From Fibrella forsythiae (GTDB taxonomy: Bacteria; Bacteroidota; Bacteroidia; Cytophagales; Spirosomataceae): a stretch of 64,000 nt of DNA. This document shows, piece after piece, positions 26,482 to 35,307 of this stretch (position 1 is the stretch's first letter; the number at the start of each line of letters is the position of its first letter). The stretch is from NCBI RefSeq assembly GCF_017353175.1, contig NZ_JAFMYW010000002.1, positions 434,001 to 498,000 on the forward strand, written 5' to 3'. The translations under genes and the position numbers were made by a program. Below the pieces are notes generated by a model, which made no database searches, was not told the DNA's origin, and was given only the letters and a program-made list of their open reading frames with translations.

Positions 26482-28164
26482 TCAGTATACCGACTGGATA
26501 TCCAACGGTTGTCCGGCCCCTAATTGTTGGTAACCGTTAGGTGTAATACGGAGTAGTTTGACCTGATAAAGCCCCGGTTTTAGCCGACTGGAAAGAAATG
26601 AGACGGCGAAACCAGGTTTGAACAGGCCTTGGCCAGTAACAAAATCCCGGATACTGCCTTTCCCCGGCGAAGCTGGAAACAGGTATGTATGCTGTTGCTT
26701 ATCACTGATTGTGATATACATGCCCTTGTCGGTTCCAGTTGCTAACGTATGCGCGACGGTCTGATTGTCGATCTCTATGTAGCAGGGATGCTCGCCCAGA
26801 AACGAATTGTGGATGAAGTCGTCCTGAAAACTACTGATGAGCAGGGAATCAGTTGAGGGTGTAACAGACCAGGCTGCCGGCGGCTTGATAGGATTGGGAA
26901 GAGTATAAATATGCTGTTGCTGCGTACTTGTCAGTAAACTGTCTGTATAGGAACGGAGATAAGGGATCGCCAGCGTGGTTGCGTTTGTGCGGAAGTTGAA
27001 CGCGTCGGCCTGGCGTTGCTGAAAACCGCCTATGATTTTGGGCAGGCAGGCATGGAAAGCGATGGCGTTCATCACAACTGCCAGCAGCGTGCCGGTTAGT
27101 GCCCAGCCAACTTTTAATCGAGGGCCGGCAACAGCCAGCCCTACCAGGTAAACCAGGCTCAGCATTAGGTGCGCATACAGTTTATAGCGGTCGCGCAGGA
27201 GCTCATCTGGCAGGCGATGCATGGCCAACAGCAGAGCCGTGGCAATTACAAACAACCCAAAGGCCAGCCATTCCGGCAAGCCGGGAAGCTGCCGAAGACG
27301 GCGTCCAACGGCTCCGAACCGAGTTACCCGGAAAAGTGCCGTTATACCGATAGCGGTTGTCAGGAGCGCTCCGCCAGCCAATGGTATTGTTGTGGTTGTC
27401 TCGTTAGTAAAGGCGCTTCCCAGCACCACGAAAAGATTCGGTACCCAACCCAGGAGCGGTGTGCGCTCGTGAGCTGCGGGAAAGATCACCAGCAGCAGAA
27501 TGAGCGCCACCACCGTATAACTCAGCCATACCCACAGGGTGCGGTCACGGCGTTGCTGACTAACTAGTAGTATGGCGCCAATCAGAAACGCAAGAACGCC
27601 ATTACCGCTGGTGAGAGCGGCCCCGATGCTTAATAGAAGTGGCCAGCCTAGAGGCGCTCGCTTATGAACCTGATGGAGGGCTTCCTGTACAAACCAGATG
27701 ACCGTGAAGTTCTGCAGAGCCGCCATACTCCAGAACATATTTTCGTGCGACTGCATGCTGAAAAGCCAGCACGGAATAGGCAGAAAATACCAGGCTGGTA
27801 GCCCAAGCTGCCTGAAGCCCCGCCATAGTTGCCAGCATATACCGCCGAGCGCCAGATTCCCCAGCCAGATCATGAGCACAAAGTTGATCTGGCCGGTCAG
27901 GTAGTAGCTTGCCAGACTCACCAGGCGGTCATAAATGATCCGGTGGGTGTTATGAAGCGCCACTAAATCGGCAAACCGATCTGACCATGACACCGCCGGG
28001 TTATGCCACCGGGCAATAAATGTGAGCAGGGCATAATCGTCATTGTATACCACATCAACGGCATATCGCAGCAACGCCCACAGCCAGATAGCAATCGGTA
28101 AGGCGATCAGTAGACCAGCTACAGATTGACCGCGGGCTGAACTGGTATTGAAAAGAAGGCGCAA
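26482..28164 (-). CDS. Polytopic membrane protein with soluble tail
   Basis: The 560-residue product has about 10-11 hydrophobic segments over its first 380 residues and then a mostly soluble C-terminal region of about 170 residues with beta-strand character. After the first membrane segment comes 'VVYNDDYALLTF', an acidic motif placed like that of GT39/GT83-type membrane glycosyltransferases, but I cannot confirm that family. No ATG fits, so TTG at 28164 is used. It diverges from the acyl-CoA dehydrogenase operon across about 160 bp. Confidence 0.7.
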   Translation of the reverse strand: MRLLFNTSSARGQSVAGLLIALPIAIWLWALLRYAVDVVYNDDYALLTFIARWHNPAVSWSDRFADLVALHNTHRIIYDRLVSLASYYLTGQINFVLMIWLGNLALGGICWQLWRGFRQLGLPAWYFLPIPCWLFSMQSHENMFWSMAALQNFTVIWFVQEALHQVHKRAPLGWPLLLSIGAALTSGNGVLAFLIGAILLVSQQRRDRTLWVWLSYTVVALILLLVIFPAAHERTPLLGWVPNLFVVLGSAFTNETTTTIPLAGGALLTTAIGITALFRVTRFGAVGRRLRQLPGLPEWLAFGLFVIATALLLAMHRLPDELLRDRYKLYAHLMLSLVYLVGLAVAGPRLKVGWALTGTLLAVVMNAIAFHACLPKIIGGFQQRQADAFNFRTNATTLAIPYLRSYTDSLLTSTQQQHIYTLPNPIKPPAAWSVTPSTDSLLISSFQDDFIHNSFLGEHPCYIEIDNQTVAHTLATGTDKGMYITISDKQQHTYLFPASPGKGSIRDFVTGQGLFKPGFAVSFLSSRLKPGLYQVKLLRITPNGYQQLGAGQPLDIQSVY

Positions 28165-28325
28165 CAGTCGGAAACGTAATGTGGGGGCGCAAAGATAGGC
28201 GTTTAAGCAGCTTTACTGAAAAAAGTGGGCATGACCTTCATCATCTTATTCTCCGTTGCCCGTTTACTCTATGTTTTAAGCAGATCGTGCTGGCAACCGG
28301 TTACGTATTGATACGGCAACACGAA

Positions 28326-29510
28326 ATGCTTACTGACGAACACACTTCAATTTCCCATTGGCAAGATCACCCCAATGCGCTGGCAAAGGTGCTTCAGACA
28401 ATTGCCGAACTGGCACCTGAAACCGACCAGGAAGGCCAGTTTCCTGAACAGGCTTTTCTGGAACTGGGCAACGCAGGATTGCTGGCCGTTACGCTGCCCG
28501 ATCAGCCTCTGGATGGCCAACAGGCTAATACGGCCGATCTACTGGCACTACTGAAACGGGTTGGATCAGCTAATCTGGCTGTTGGGCGAGTGTATGAAGG
28601 CCATATCAATGCCTTGCTGCTGGCACAGGTATATGGCACATCGCAACAGCAGGAACGGTGGTTCAGTGATGTGCTCCGCCGGCAAACGCTGTTTAGTGTC
28701 TGGAATACGCAGGCAGGCGATGGAGTCAGTATACACGCACTCGGTAAAGGCCGATATGAACTGAAAGGCTGTAAGACGTTCTGTTCCGGCGCCAACTGGA
28801 TCGACCGGCCACTGATCACCGGCGAGCTGATCGTAGATGGACAGGCGCGTGGCTGGCAGATGTGTATTCTCCCCGCTGCGGCCGTTGATGAAACCAACAT
28901 TGATGACCAGTTCTGGACACCGCTCGGTATGCGGGCATCGGCCAGTTTCAAGATCGACTTTACGGGCGTTATCATCACTGACGATGATCTGCTGGGGAAA
29001 CCCGGCGACTACTTCCGGCAACCGTATTTCAGTGGCGGGGCCATTCGGTTTGCTGCTGTACAACTGGGTGGCGCCGAAGCGATGCTCGATGCCACCCGCG
29101 ATCTCCTGCGCTCGATGAACCGGACCGACGATCCATTCCAGAAAACGCGCCTCGCCGAAATGGCGATTCGGATCGAATCAGGCAATTTATGGCTGGCGCA
29201 GGCGGGTGCCAATAATGATGCCTGGCTCAGGGCTGGAACCCATCGCCCCGATCTGACGGCAGAACTGGCCAGTAAGACTGTGGCTTATGCCAATATGACC
29301 CGCACGGCCATTGAAGCGATCTGTCTGGATGTGATGCGGCTGGCCGAACGGTCGGTAGGAGCGAGGGGATTGTTGCGGCCGCTGGCTTTTGAACGCATTC
29401 ACCGTGACCTGACCATGTACCTCCGCCAACCTGCCCCCGACGCCACGCTGGCCGATATCGGGCAGTACGTCAGTCAACAACAAACTCCTTCTCATGACCT
29501 CTGGACCTGA
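28326..29510 (+). CDS. Acyl-CoA dehydrogenase-like flavoprotein
   Basis: The 394-residue product has the acyl-CoA dehydrogenase fold: helical N-terminal domain, beta domain with 'TLFSVWNTQAGDG' and 'LKGCKTFCSGANWIDR', and a helical C-terminal domain. The usual C-terminal 'YEG' stretch with the catalytic Glu is not seen; the corresponding area reads 'ERIHRDLTMYLRQPAPD'. It may therefore be a variant dehydrogenase or a related flavin monooxygenase. The ATG at 28326 is chosen because the 49 upstream codons are not family-like. It overlaps the PIG-L gene by 17 bp. Confidence 0.85.
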   Translation: MLTDEHTSISHWQDHPNALAKVLQTIAELAPETDQEGQFPEQAFLELGNAGLLAVTLPDQPLDGQQANTADLLALLKRVGSANLAVGRVYEGHINALLLAQVYGTSQQQERWFSDVLRRQTLFSVWNTQAGDGVSIHALGKGRYELKGCKTFCSGANWIDRPLITGELIVDGQARGWQMCILPAAAVDETNIDDQFWTPLGMRASASFKIDFTGVIITDDDLLGKPGDYFRQPYFSGGAIRFAAVQLGGAEAMLDATRDLLRSMNRTDDPFQKTRLAEMAIRIESGNLWLAQAGANNDAWLRAGTHRPDLTAELASKTVAYANMTRTAIEAICLDVMRLAERSVGARGLLRPLAFERIHRDLTMYLRQPAPDATLADIGQYVSQQQTPSHDLWT

Positions 29511-30288
29511 GCACTCAACTACACAGAATGGCACCCTGCCGTTACCGCCGAGCCTGGCTAACGTATTGCGCAACGGGCCGGTACCGATCGATGCCCGTTC
29601 GCTGGGCCGAACGCTGGTGCTGGCGCCTCATCCCGATGATGAATCGCTGGGTTGTGGCGGAACGCTGGCATTACTGCGTCGGGCGGGCTTTGCGGTACAC
29701 GTTGTATTTATTAGCGACGGAACATTGTCGCACCCGAACTCGGCAACGTACCCAGCTCCCCGCCTGCGCGATCTTCGGGAAGACGAAGCGCTGGAGGCAC
29801 TGCGCGAATTAGGCGTTTCAGAGAAGGCAGCCACGTTTCTGCGTCTGCCCGATCGGCACGTACCTGTAGCGGGCGCGCCCGGCTTCGATGAGGCCGTCGA
29901 CGAGTTGGTTTCCATTCTGACTTCATACGAACCCACTACAGTGCTGGTGCCGTTCGAGCGTGACCCCCATCCCGATCATCGCGCCACGTATCAGTTGCTG
30001 GGTGGCGCAGTGGCCCAACTGCCGAAGCCGCCCCGGGTGCTGGAATACCTGATCTGGCTTTGGGAATTAGGCCGCCCCGACGACTTACCGCGCAGTAACG
30101 AGCGGATGGCAGTGAGCGTAGATATCAGCGAGGTCGTTGCCGAAAAGAAGCAGGCCATTGCCGCCCATCGGTCGCAGGTAACGCGCCTGATCGATGACGA
30201 CCCATCGGCGTTTTACCTGTCGCCCGAACTATTACGGCATTTCGATACTCCTTATGAACTCTTCCTGGAAAAGCCTTTACCTGCATGA
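29494..30288 (+). CDS. PIG-L family deacetylase
   Basis: PIG-L enzymes are zinc-dependent N-deacetylases of GlcNAc-containing molecules (GPI precursor, mycothiol and bacillithiol precursors, antibiotics). The 264-residue product shows the metal motif 'PHPDDESLGCGG' at about 45-56 and the second ligand motif 'HPDHRATY' at about 153-160. It overlaps both neighbours (17 bp upstream, ATGA 4-bp overlap downstream), so the three genes are translated as a unit. The acetylated substrate is unknown. Confidence 0.92.
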   Translation: MTSGPEHSTTQNGTLPLPPSLANVLRNGPVPIDARSLGRTLVLAPHPDDESLGCGGTLALLRRAGFAVHVVFISDGTLSHPNSATYPAPRLRDLREDEALEALRELGVSEKAATFLRLPDRHVPVAGAPGFDEAVDELVSILTSYEPTTVLVPFERDPHPDHRATYQLLGGAVAQLPKPPRVLEYLIWLWELGRPDDLPRSNERMAVSVDISEVVAEKKQAIAAHRSQVTRLIDDDPSAFYLSPELLRHFDTPYELFLEKPLPA

Positions 30289-30878
30289 GCACGCCTAAAA
30301 ACACCCTGACACCCCAGTATTTTGATGACGTATACGGGGCCAATGAAGACCCGTGGCAATTTACGACCAGCCCTTACGAACGAGATAAATACGCCGCAAC
30401 CGTTGCTGCACTGCCCAAACAGTTGTACGACTCAGGGTTCGAGATCGGCTGCTCGATCGGTGTACTAACCCATCAGCTGGCAACGCGCTGTCGTAGCTTA
30501 TTATCCGTAGACGTTAGCGAAGTGGCCCTGCGTCAGGCCAGGCAACGGCTGGCAGGATCGCCCCAGGTACGTATCGAGAACCGGATGATTCCCGCCGATT
30601 TCCCCGATGAGCCGTTTGACCTCATCGTGGTGTCGGAAGTGGGTTACTACTGGTCGATGAATGACCTGAAGAAAGCGCAGCAACAGATGATTGATCATCT
30701 GCAGCCCGGGGGGCAATTACTGCTTGTTCACTGGACCCCCCCCGTACCTGACTACCCGCTCACGGGCGATCAGGTGCACGAAACATTTCTGGAAAAAACA
30801 GGCAGTGGCCAGCCTCTGCGCCACCTGCACGGGCAGCGCGAAGAGAAATACCGGCTAGACCTGTTTGAGCGCGTGTAG
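30285..30878 (+). CDS. NodS-like SAM-dependent methyltransferase
   Basis: The 197-residue product is a class I SAM methyltransferase with 'GFEIGCSIGVLTHQLA' (SAM-binding motif I, about 48-63), 'LLSVDVSEVALRQA' and 'PFDLIVVSEVGYYW'. The pattern 'YFDDVYGANEDPWQF..SPYERDKY' at the N-terminus is typical of NodS-like proteins. NodS itself N-methylates a deacetylated chitooligosaccharide. Its coupling to a PIG-L deacetylase fits amine methylation, but that is inference. Confidence 0.88.
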   Translation: MSTPKNTLTPQYFDDVYGANEDPWQFTTSPYERDKYAATVAALPKQLYDSGFEIGCSIGVLTHQLATRCRSLLSVDVSEVALRQARQRLAGSPQVRIENRMIPADFPDEPFDLIVVSEVGYYWSMNDLKKAQQQMIDHLQPGGQLLLVHWTPPVPDYPLTGDQVHETFLEKTGSGQPLRHLHGQREEKYRLDLFERV

Positions 30879-30982
30879 AGAAGGTGGCGTAGGGGCCTCC
30901 GGACGTAGCTGAATAGGTTGCCGGTGCGGCATGAGTACGCTTTGGTTAGAAGAAACCGACATGCAAAACCCCGACTCCAACA

Positions 30983-32143
30983 TCATTTGGCGCCTACCCA
31001 GGTACGTAGCCAACTGATGGCTTCTGTGATAGGCACAGTAGCTGGTTCGGTGGTTTCGAGAAGCGAGTTGAACTGTGCATCGATTGCTTCCCAGCACTGG
31101 CCAAAGTAGGTGCTTAAGGCCAGCTGACTTAGCAGCCAGCCAGTCGATAGGCCAAGCTGACGGGCCAATGGGGCAAGCCGGGTCAGGTTGCCGGGCAAAT
31201 GGCGCTGAGTCCAGACGGCGCGAAGGTCGTTGCGAAGTTGATAGCGCGACAGCGACAACTGCGGGTCTTCAACTCGCTGACAGAATCCGGTATGGCTCTG
31301 GTTGGCCCATTGCTGTAGTTGCCATGATAGACCCACCTCAACGCGCCCCTGTAACCGGGCCGACGTGTATACCCGAACCGCCGGACTTTTGCGCACACGG
31401 GCGTCGATCCGTTGCAAGGCCTTCACAAAAGCGTCATCTTCCAGATACCGAACAACAGGCAAACGGCCTGCCTGCAGATAAGCCTGACAGGTAACGGCCA
31501 AACTGGCTCCAAAATGCTGGAAGTGCCGTGGCCACGGATCATGCGGGCAGGGGTCAATTCTTGATTCGGCCTGGGCCAGCAAATGGCGATAGGTTGCATC
31601 GCGAAGATGAGGCAAACGGGCCGGCCCCTGTTCCGGGTACGTGAGAATCCGACCGCCCACCGCATCAGTACCGGCGTCTATCTCACGCGAAATCTGACTG
31701 ATCCAGTAGGGGTCAACGAGTGTATCGCCATCGGTAGAAGCGATGATACCATGCGGATGCCCGGCCTCCTGAAGCCGTCGACAGGCTTCGTCCATTAGCA
31801 TTCGCCGCACAGTACCAATATGGGCCGATTCGGGTGGAAGTGTAATGTCAGTTACGCATAAAGCAAACGAAGGATGCTGTTGCTGGTACCGACGTACCTG
31901 CTCGTAGGAGTCATCGGTGCAGTTGTTGGTTAACACAAGCACTTCGTACAGCGACGGATCGAGGCGTTGCCCGGCAAGCGAAAGCTGATTGCGTAAAGCG
32001 TCGAGCGTCAATGAGATTCCATCCGCTTCATTACGAACCGGAACCACTACCGACACTCGCCGGTCAGCCGTTGGCCGGCAGTCGTTGAATAAAGGGGTAG
32101 TGGCTGATAGCTGATCCGAGAGAGTCGGAAACGTAACAGTCAT
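30983..32143 (-). CDS. Family 2 glycosyltransferase
   Basis: The 386-residue product has a GT-A fold start 'VSVVVPVRNEADGISLTLDAL', a DxD-type 'ASTDGDTLVDP' (about 126-136) and 'YLEDDAFVKAL' (about 230-240). No strong membrane segments are seen, so it is probably soluble or peripheral. It converges on the PIG-L/methyltransferase operon with about 100 bp between ends, and likely works with it. Donor and acceptor are unknown. Confidence 0.88.
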   Translation of the reverse strand: MTVTFPTLSDQLSATTPLFNDCRPTADRRVSVVVPVRNEADGISLTLDALRNQLSLAGQRLDPSLYEVLVLTNNCTDDSYEQVRRYQQQHPSFALCVTDITLPPESAHIGTVRRMLMDEACRRLQEAGHPHGIIASTDGDTLVDPYWISQISREIDAGTDAVGGRILTYPEQGPARLPHLRDATYRHLLAQAESRIDPCPHDPWPRHFQHFGASLAVTCQAYLQAGRLPVVRYLEDDAFVKALQRIDARVRKSPAVRVYTSARLQGRVEVGLSWQLQQWANQSHTGFCQRVEDPQLSLSRYQLRNDLRAVWTQRHLPGNLTRLAPLARQLGLSTGWLLSQLALSTYFGQCWEAIDAQFNSLLETTEPATVPITEAISWLRTWVGAK

Positions 32144-32222
32144 AGTTGAAAGAACGCTTGCTGGTTGAGTAAGCAGCCAAGCGGTATCAACCCAACAGGG
32201 AGATCAGGCGAATGTTACAAAT

Positions 32223-32320
32223 GATTTAGGATTGGGGATTTCGGATTGGAGATTGTTGCTGACGCATGAGTACGCTTGCGTCAGCAACAATCCCCAATCC
32301 GAAATCCCCAATCCTAAATC
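32223..32320 (-). terminator. Very long hairpin after barrel receptor gene
   Basis: Arms of 44 bp with a single mismatch (32223-32266 and 32277-32320) flank a 10-nt loop. They end 2 bp from the receptor stop. Each arm contains two near-copies of GGATTGGGGA/GGATTGGAGA. Confidence 0.8.
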
Positions 32321-32321
32321 T

Positions 32322-35192
32322 CTACGGTGTTGCCCGCATTGCGGCGAAGTAGCGGATCGAGTAGTTGAAGGTGAGCATGAAGTACTGGCGCAGTACCAGG
32401 CTCTGGGTATCTTCAACGTAGGTTTCTGTGGTATTACGGGTAATACTGCGGTTCTGATTCAGCAGGTCGAAGCCCGTAATCCGTAATTCACCCTGTTTCT
32501 GCTTGAACAGGAATTGCCCAATGCTGGCGTTGAGCAGCACAAAATGCTGGTTGTAGCCTGCCGCCCGACCTGCATTGCCACTGTAATAGGCGTCGGTCTG
32601 AATGAAAAACCGATTGCCGATCCGGTGGAAGGCCCGCAGGTTTGCAATGTTAGTTAGGTAACGGGTATTCTGTTGCGGCTGAATGGAGTAGGTCGCAATG
32701 GAGTACGTAACGTTACCCGACAGGTTCAAATCGGTCTTTTCATTGATGTTCGTGTTCAGGCTCAATCCCTGACCAATATTCACGTTTACCAATGTGTTTG
32801 GCTGGCCATTCACAAAGCCAATGCCCCTCGATCCGTTAATGCTGGTGGTCCAGTTAAAGTTTACTTGCTGCTCACCCCAGTTCATTGGTTTCCCGAAACT
32901 GGTAAAGGCAAAGAGCGAGTAGTAACCATCCGTGTTAATTGGCTGCGATGTCTGGGCGCCCGATGGCGTAATGGTCGTTGCGTTGACAATCCGGTTATAC
33001 GTGCTGGTCAGCCCCAATGATGCCTGAAAGTTTTTGTATGTAGTCCGGTCGAACGTACGGTAATTGATGTTCAGCGAATGTGTGTATTCTGGCCGCAGCG
33101 TTGGATTACCCGACCGGATGTACAGCGGGTTGCTGTTGTCGATAATTGGTTGTAGTTGGGTTACCGACGGTGCATTTACCCGCGTGCGGTAATCGGCAGT
33201 GAACGTGCGCCCCTGGGCAAATGTGTACTGAAAACGGCCATTTGGCAGAATGTTCTGGAAGTTCTTGGCCAGTGTGGTGTCGCGGGTCAGGTTATCTGAT
33301 TGTAGGCTGGCGTTCTGTACATCAAAGCCGAACGTATACTGGTATTTAAGCCGCCGATACTGATACGACGTACCTACGCGGTTGGTTATAAACGTGTTAT
33401 TGAAGTTGTTGGTCAGCAGTATGTTTGGGCGGTCATACTGCCCGGTTTCCTGGTTGAAATCATTCGTACGCTTGTCTGACTCATTGTTCGACAGGCTCAG
33501 GTTATACCGGAATTCAATCGTCTTCGCCAATGAGAGGGGTTCGGTATACGACAGCGTCAGGTTATTGGTTAGCGAATTGGTTAGCTGGCGGGCCTGCTGG
33601 TTGATGATCGTGGGGAAAGCCGAACTGCTGCTGGGGTTCGTTAGGGTAGATGTTCCCGGCGTGGTCAGTGTGTTGCTCCCGGGCGATGCGCTGGTTGACC
33701 GGAAAAACCGGTTTTCTGACTGGTTCAGGCTGTTGGTTGTGTTGTCATTGACTGACGTGATCAGGTTAACCGAGAACGTGCGCCCCCGCCGCCTGAACTT
33801 GTGCATCCACAGAAACGTGTTGTTGCCCGACAGGCTTTTACCATCGCTGTTGAACAAACTTTTGCTACTATTCAGTGGCTGGTTCAGCCCATCTACCGTG
33901 CTCGATTGGCTATCGGTGTTATTGTTGCTGAGCGAGTAGGTGAAGTTGGGAATCACCCGGATCGAGTTGGCCGAATCGAGGCGGTAATTGAACTGCACAT
34001 TGAACCGGTGCGAGTTGTATAACGACATACTGCCGTTACTGCGGTCGGTGAAGTTCTGGGTACGTTCGCCACCAACCGTTGCCGACGGTAACGTTGTTTC
34101 GCGGCGGCTCTGCTGCTGGTTTAGCGCGTTGGTCTGGTTGAAGAAATAGCTGCTGCTGAGGTCGATCCTGGTGCCCAGCGCATCCGAGAAGTTCAGGCCC
34201 GCCGCACCCGCCCGTGTAATGCCAGACGGCCCGGAGAGGCCACTGCCCTGCGTTTGTCCGGTGCCCGTGGTGCCACCCCGGCCGGCATTACCGCCCCCGC
34301 CCTGACCACCGCCGCCACCCAGGCCTTCGCCGGTAAAGCCCTGCTGGTTAGTGTTATTTAGCTGCCCAATGGCCGAAAGCTGCTGCCCGTTGTTGAAGCG
34401 GTTTACGCTGATCCGGGCCTGGTAGCGGTCGTCGGTTCCGTAGCCGACCGATTCCTGCCCGAACACGCCCCGCCGCCGATCTCGTTTGGTAACCAGGTTG
34501 ATCGTCCGGTCGCGTTCGCCGTCATCGACACCCGAAAACTGCGACTGCTCCGACTGCCGGTCGAATACTTCAACCCGGTCAATCATGTCGGCGGGCAGGT
34601 TGCGGGTTGCCATCTTCGGGTCGTTGCCGAAGAAAGGTTTTCCATCCACGAAGATCCGCTTCACGTCCTGCCCCTGTGCTTTTACGTTGCCGTCGCGGTC
34701 TACTTCCATTCCCGGTAATTTCTTGATCAGGTCTTCGACCTGCGCATTGGGCTGCGTTTTGAACGATGCCGCGTTGAACGCCACCGTATCGCCACGTACA
34801 CTCACGGGCGGGCGCTCCTGAACGATGACCACCTCACCCAGATTCTGTGCCTGCGGCTGAACCAGCACTGTACCGATGATAACCTCTGGCTTTTCAGGCG
34901 TGATGGTAACGCGAACGGTCTTGGTTTTATAACCGACGAAAGAAATCAGCAGTCGATACGTACCTGGCGCGATCCCTGTCATCGTAAAATCTCCCTCACC
35001 GCCTGTCGATTGCAACTGCACGAAGGAAGAATCCCGCCCGTTGAGTAGCGATACGTTGGCTTCCAGCAAGGCTTTCTGCGTGGTAGAGTCAACGACAATC
35101 CCCTTAATGACGCCGACTTTGGCGGTCGAGGCGCGTTGAGCCAGCAGAGGTATCGGAAGTAGAAGAAAGAAAATTAGTAACTGTTTGAGCAT
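32322..35192 (-). CDS. TonB-dependent/outer-membrane beta-barrel receptor
   Basis: The 956-residue product starts at ATG 35192, which gives a clean signal peptide (MLKQLLIFFLLLPIPLLAQ). Next come a carboxypeptidase-like domain (about 27-110), a plug with 'KKLPGMEVDRDGNVKAQGQ', 'VDGKPFFGNDPKMATRNLP' and 'DRVEVFDRQSEQSQFSG' (about 155-245), and a large Asn/Thr-rich beta-barrel. A Gly-rich insert lies at about 286-324. The motif set matches outer-membrane beta-barrel receptors often found beside GLPGLI genes. It is probably coexpressed with the GLPGLI gene 115 bp upstream. Confidence 0.9.
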   Translation of the reverse strand: MLKQLLIFFLLLPIPLLAQRASTAKVGVIKGIVVDSTTQKALLEANVSLLNGRDSSFVQLQSTGGEGDFTMTGIAPGTYRLLISFVGYKTKTVRVTITPEKPEVIIGTVLVQPQAQNLGEVVIVQERPPVSVRGDTVAFNAASFKTQPNAQVEDLIKKLPGMEVDRDGNVKAQGQDVKRIFVDGKPFFGNDPKMATRNLPADMIDRVEVFDRQSEQSQFSGVDDGERDRTINLVTKRDRRRGVFGQESVGYGTDDRYQARISVNRFNNGQQLSAIGQLNNTNQQGFTGEGLGGGGGQGGGGNAGRGGTTGTGQTQGSGLSGPSGITRAGAAGLNFSDALGTRIDLSSSYFFNQTNALNQQQSRRETTLPSATVGGERTQNFTDRSNGSMSLYNSHRFNVQFNYRLDSANSIRVIPNFTYSLSNNNTDSQSSTVDGLNQPLNSSKSLFNSDGKSLSGNNTFLWMHKFRRRGRTFSVNLITSVNDNTTNSLNQSENRFFRSTSASPGSNTLTTPGTSTLTNPSSSSAFPTIINQQARQLTNSLTNNLTLSYTEPLSLAKTIEFRYNLSLSNNESDKRTNDFNQETGQYDRPNILLTNNFNNTFITNRVGTSYQYRRLKYQYTFGFDVQNASLQSDNLTRDTTLAKNFQNILPNGRFQYTFAQGRTFTADYRTRVNAPSVTQLQPIIDNSNPLYIRSGNPTLRPEYTHSLNINYRTFDRTTYKNFQASLGLTSTYNRIVNATTITPSGAQTSQPINTDGYYSLFAFTSFGKPMNWGEQQVNFNWTTSINGSRGIGFVNGQPNTLVNVNIGQGLSLNTNINEKTDLNLSGNVTYSIATYSIQPQQNTRYLTNIANLRAFHRIGNRFFIQTDAYYSGNAGRAAGYNQHFVLLNASIGQFLFKQKQGELRITGFDLLNQNRSITRNTTETYVEDTQSLVLRQYFMLTFNYSIRYFAAMRATP

Positions 35193-35252
35193 GAGGTGGG
35201 AAACTAAATGACGAAGTGAGCGTAACTGAAAAATGGATTGCCTGTAAACGTG

Positions 35253-35288
35253 AATGGCGTGAGACGCTGTGTAGGGCCTCACGCCATT
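35253..35288 (-). terminator. Hairpin between GLPGLI and receptor genes
   Basis: Perfect 11-bp arms (35253-35263 and 35278-35288) start 20 bp past the GLPGLI stop. It may end or attenuate transcription before the receptor gene. Confidence 0.6.
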
Positions 35289-35307
35289 GCCGGATTGTTG
35301 CTGTAAA

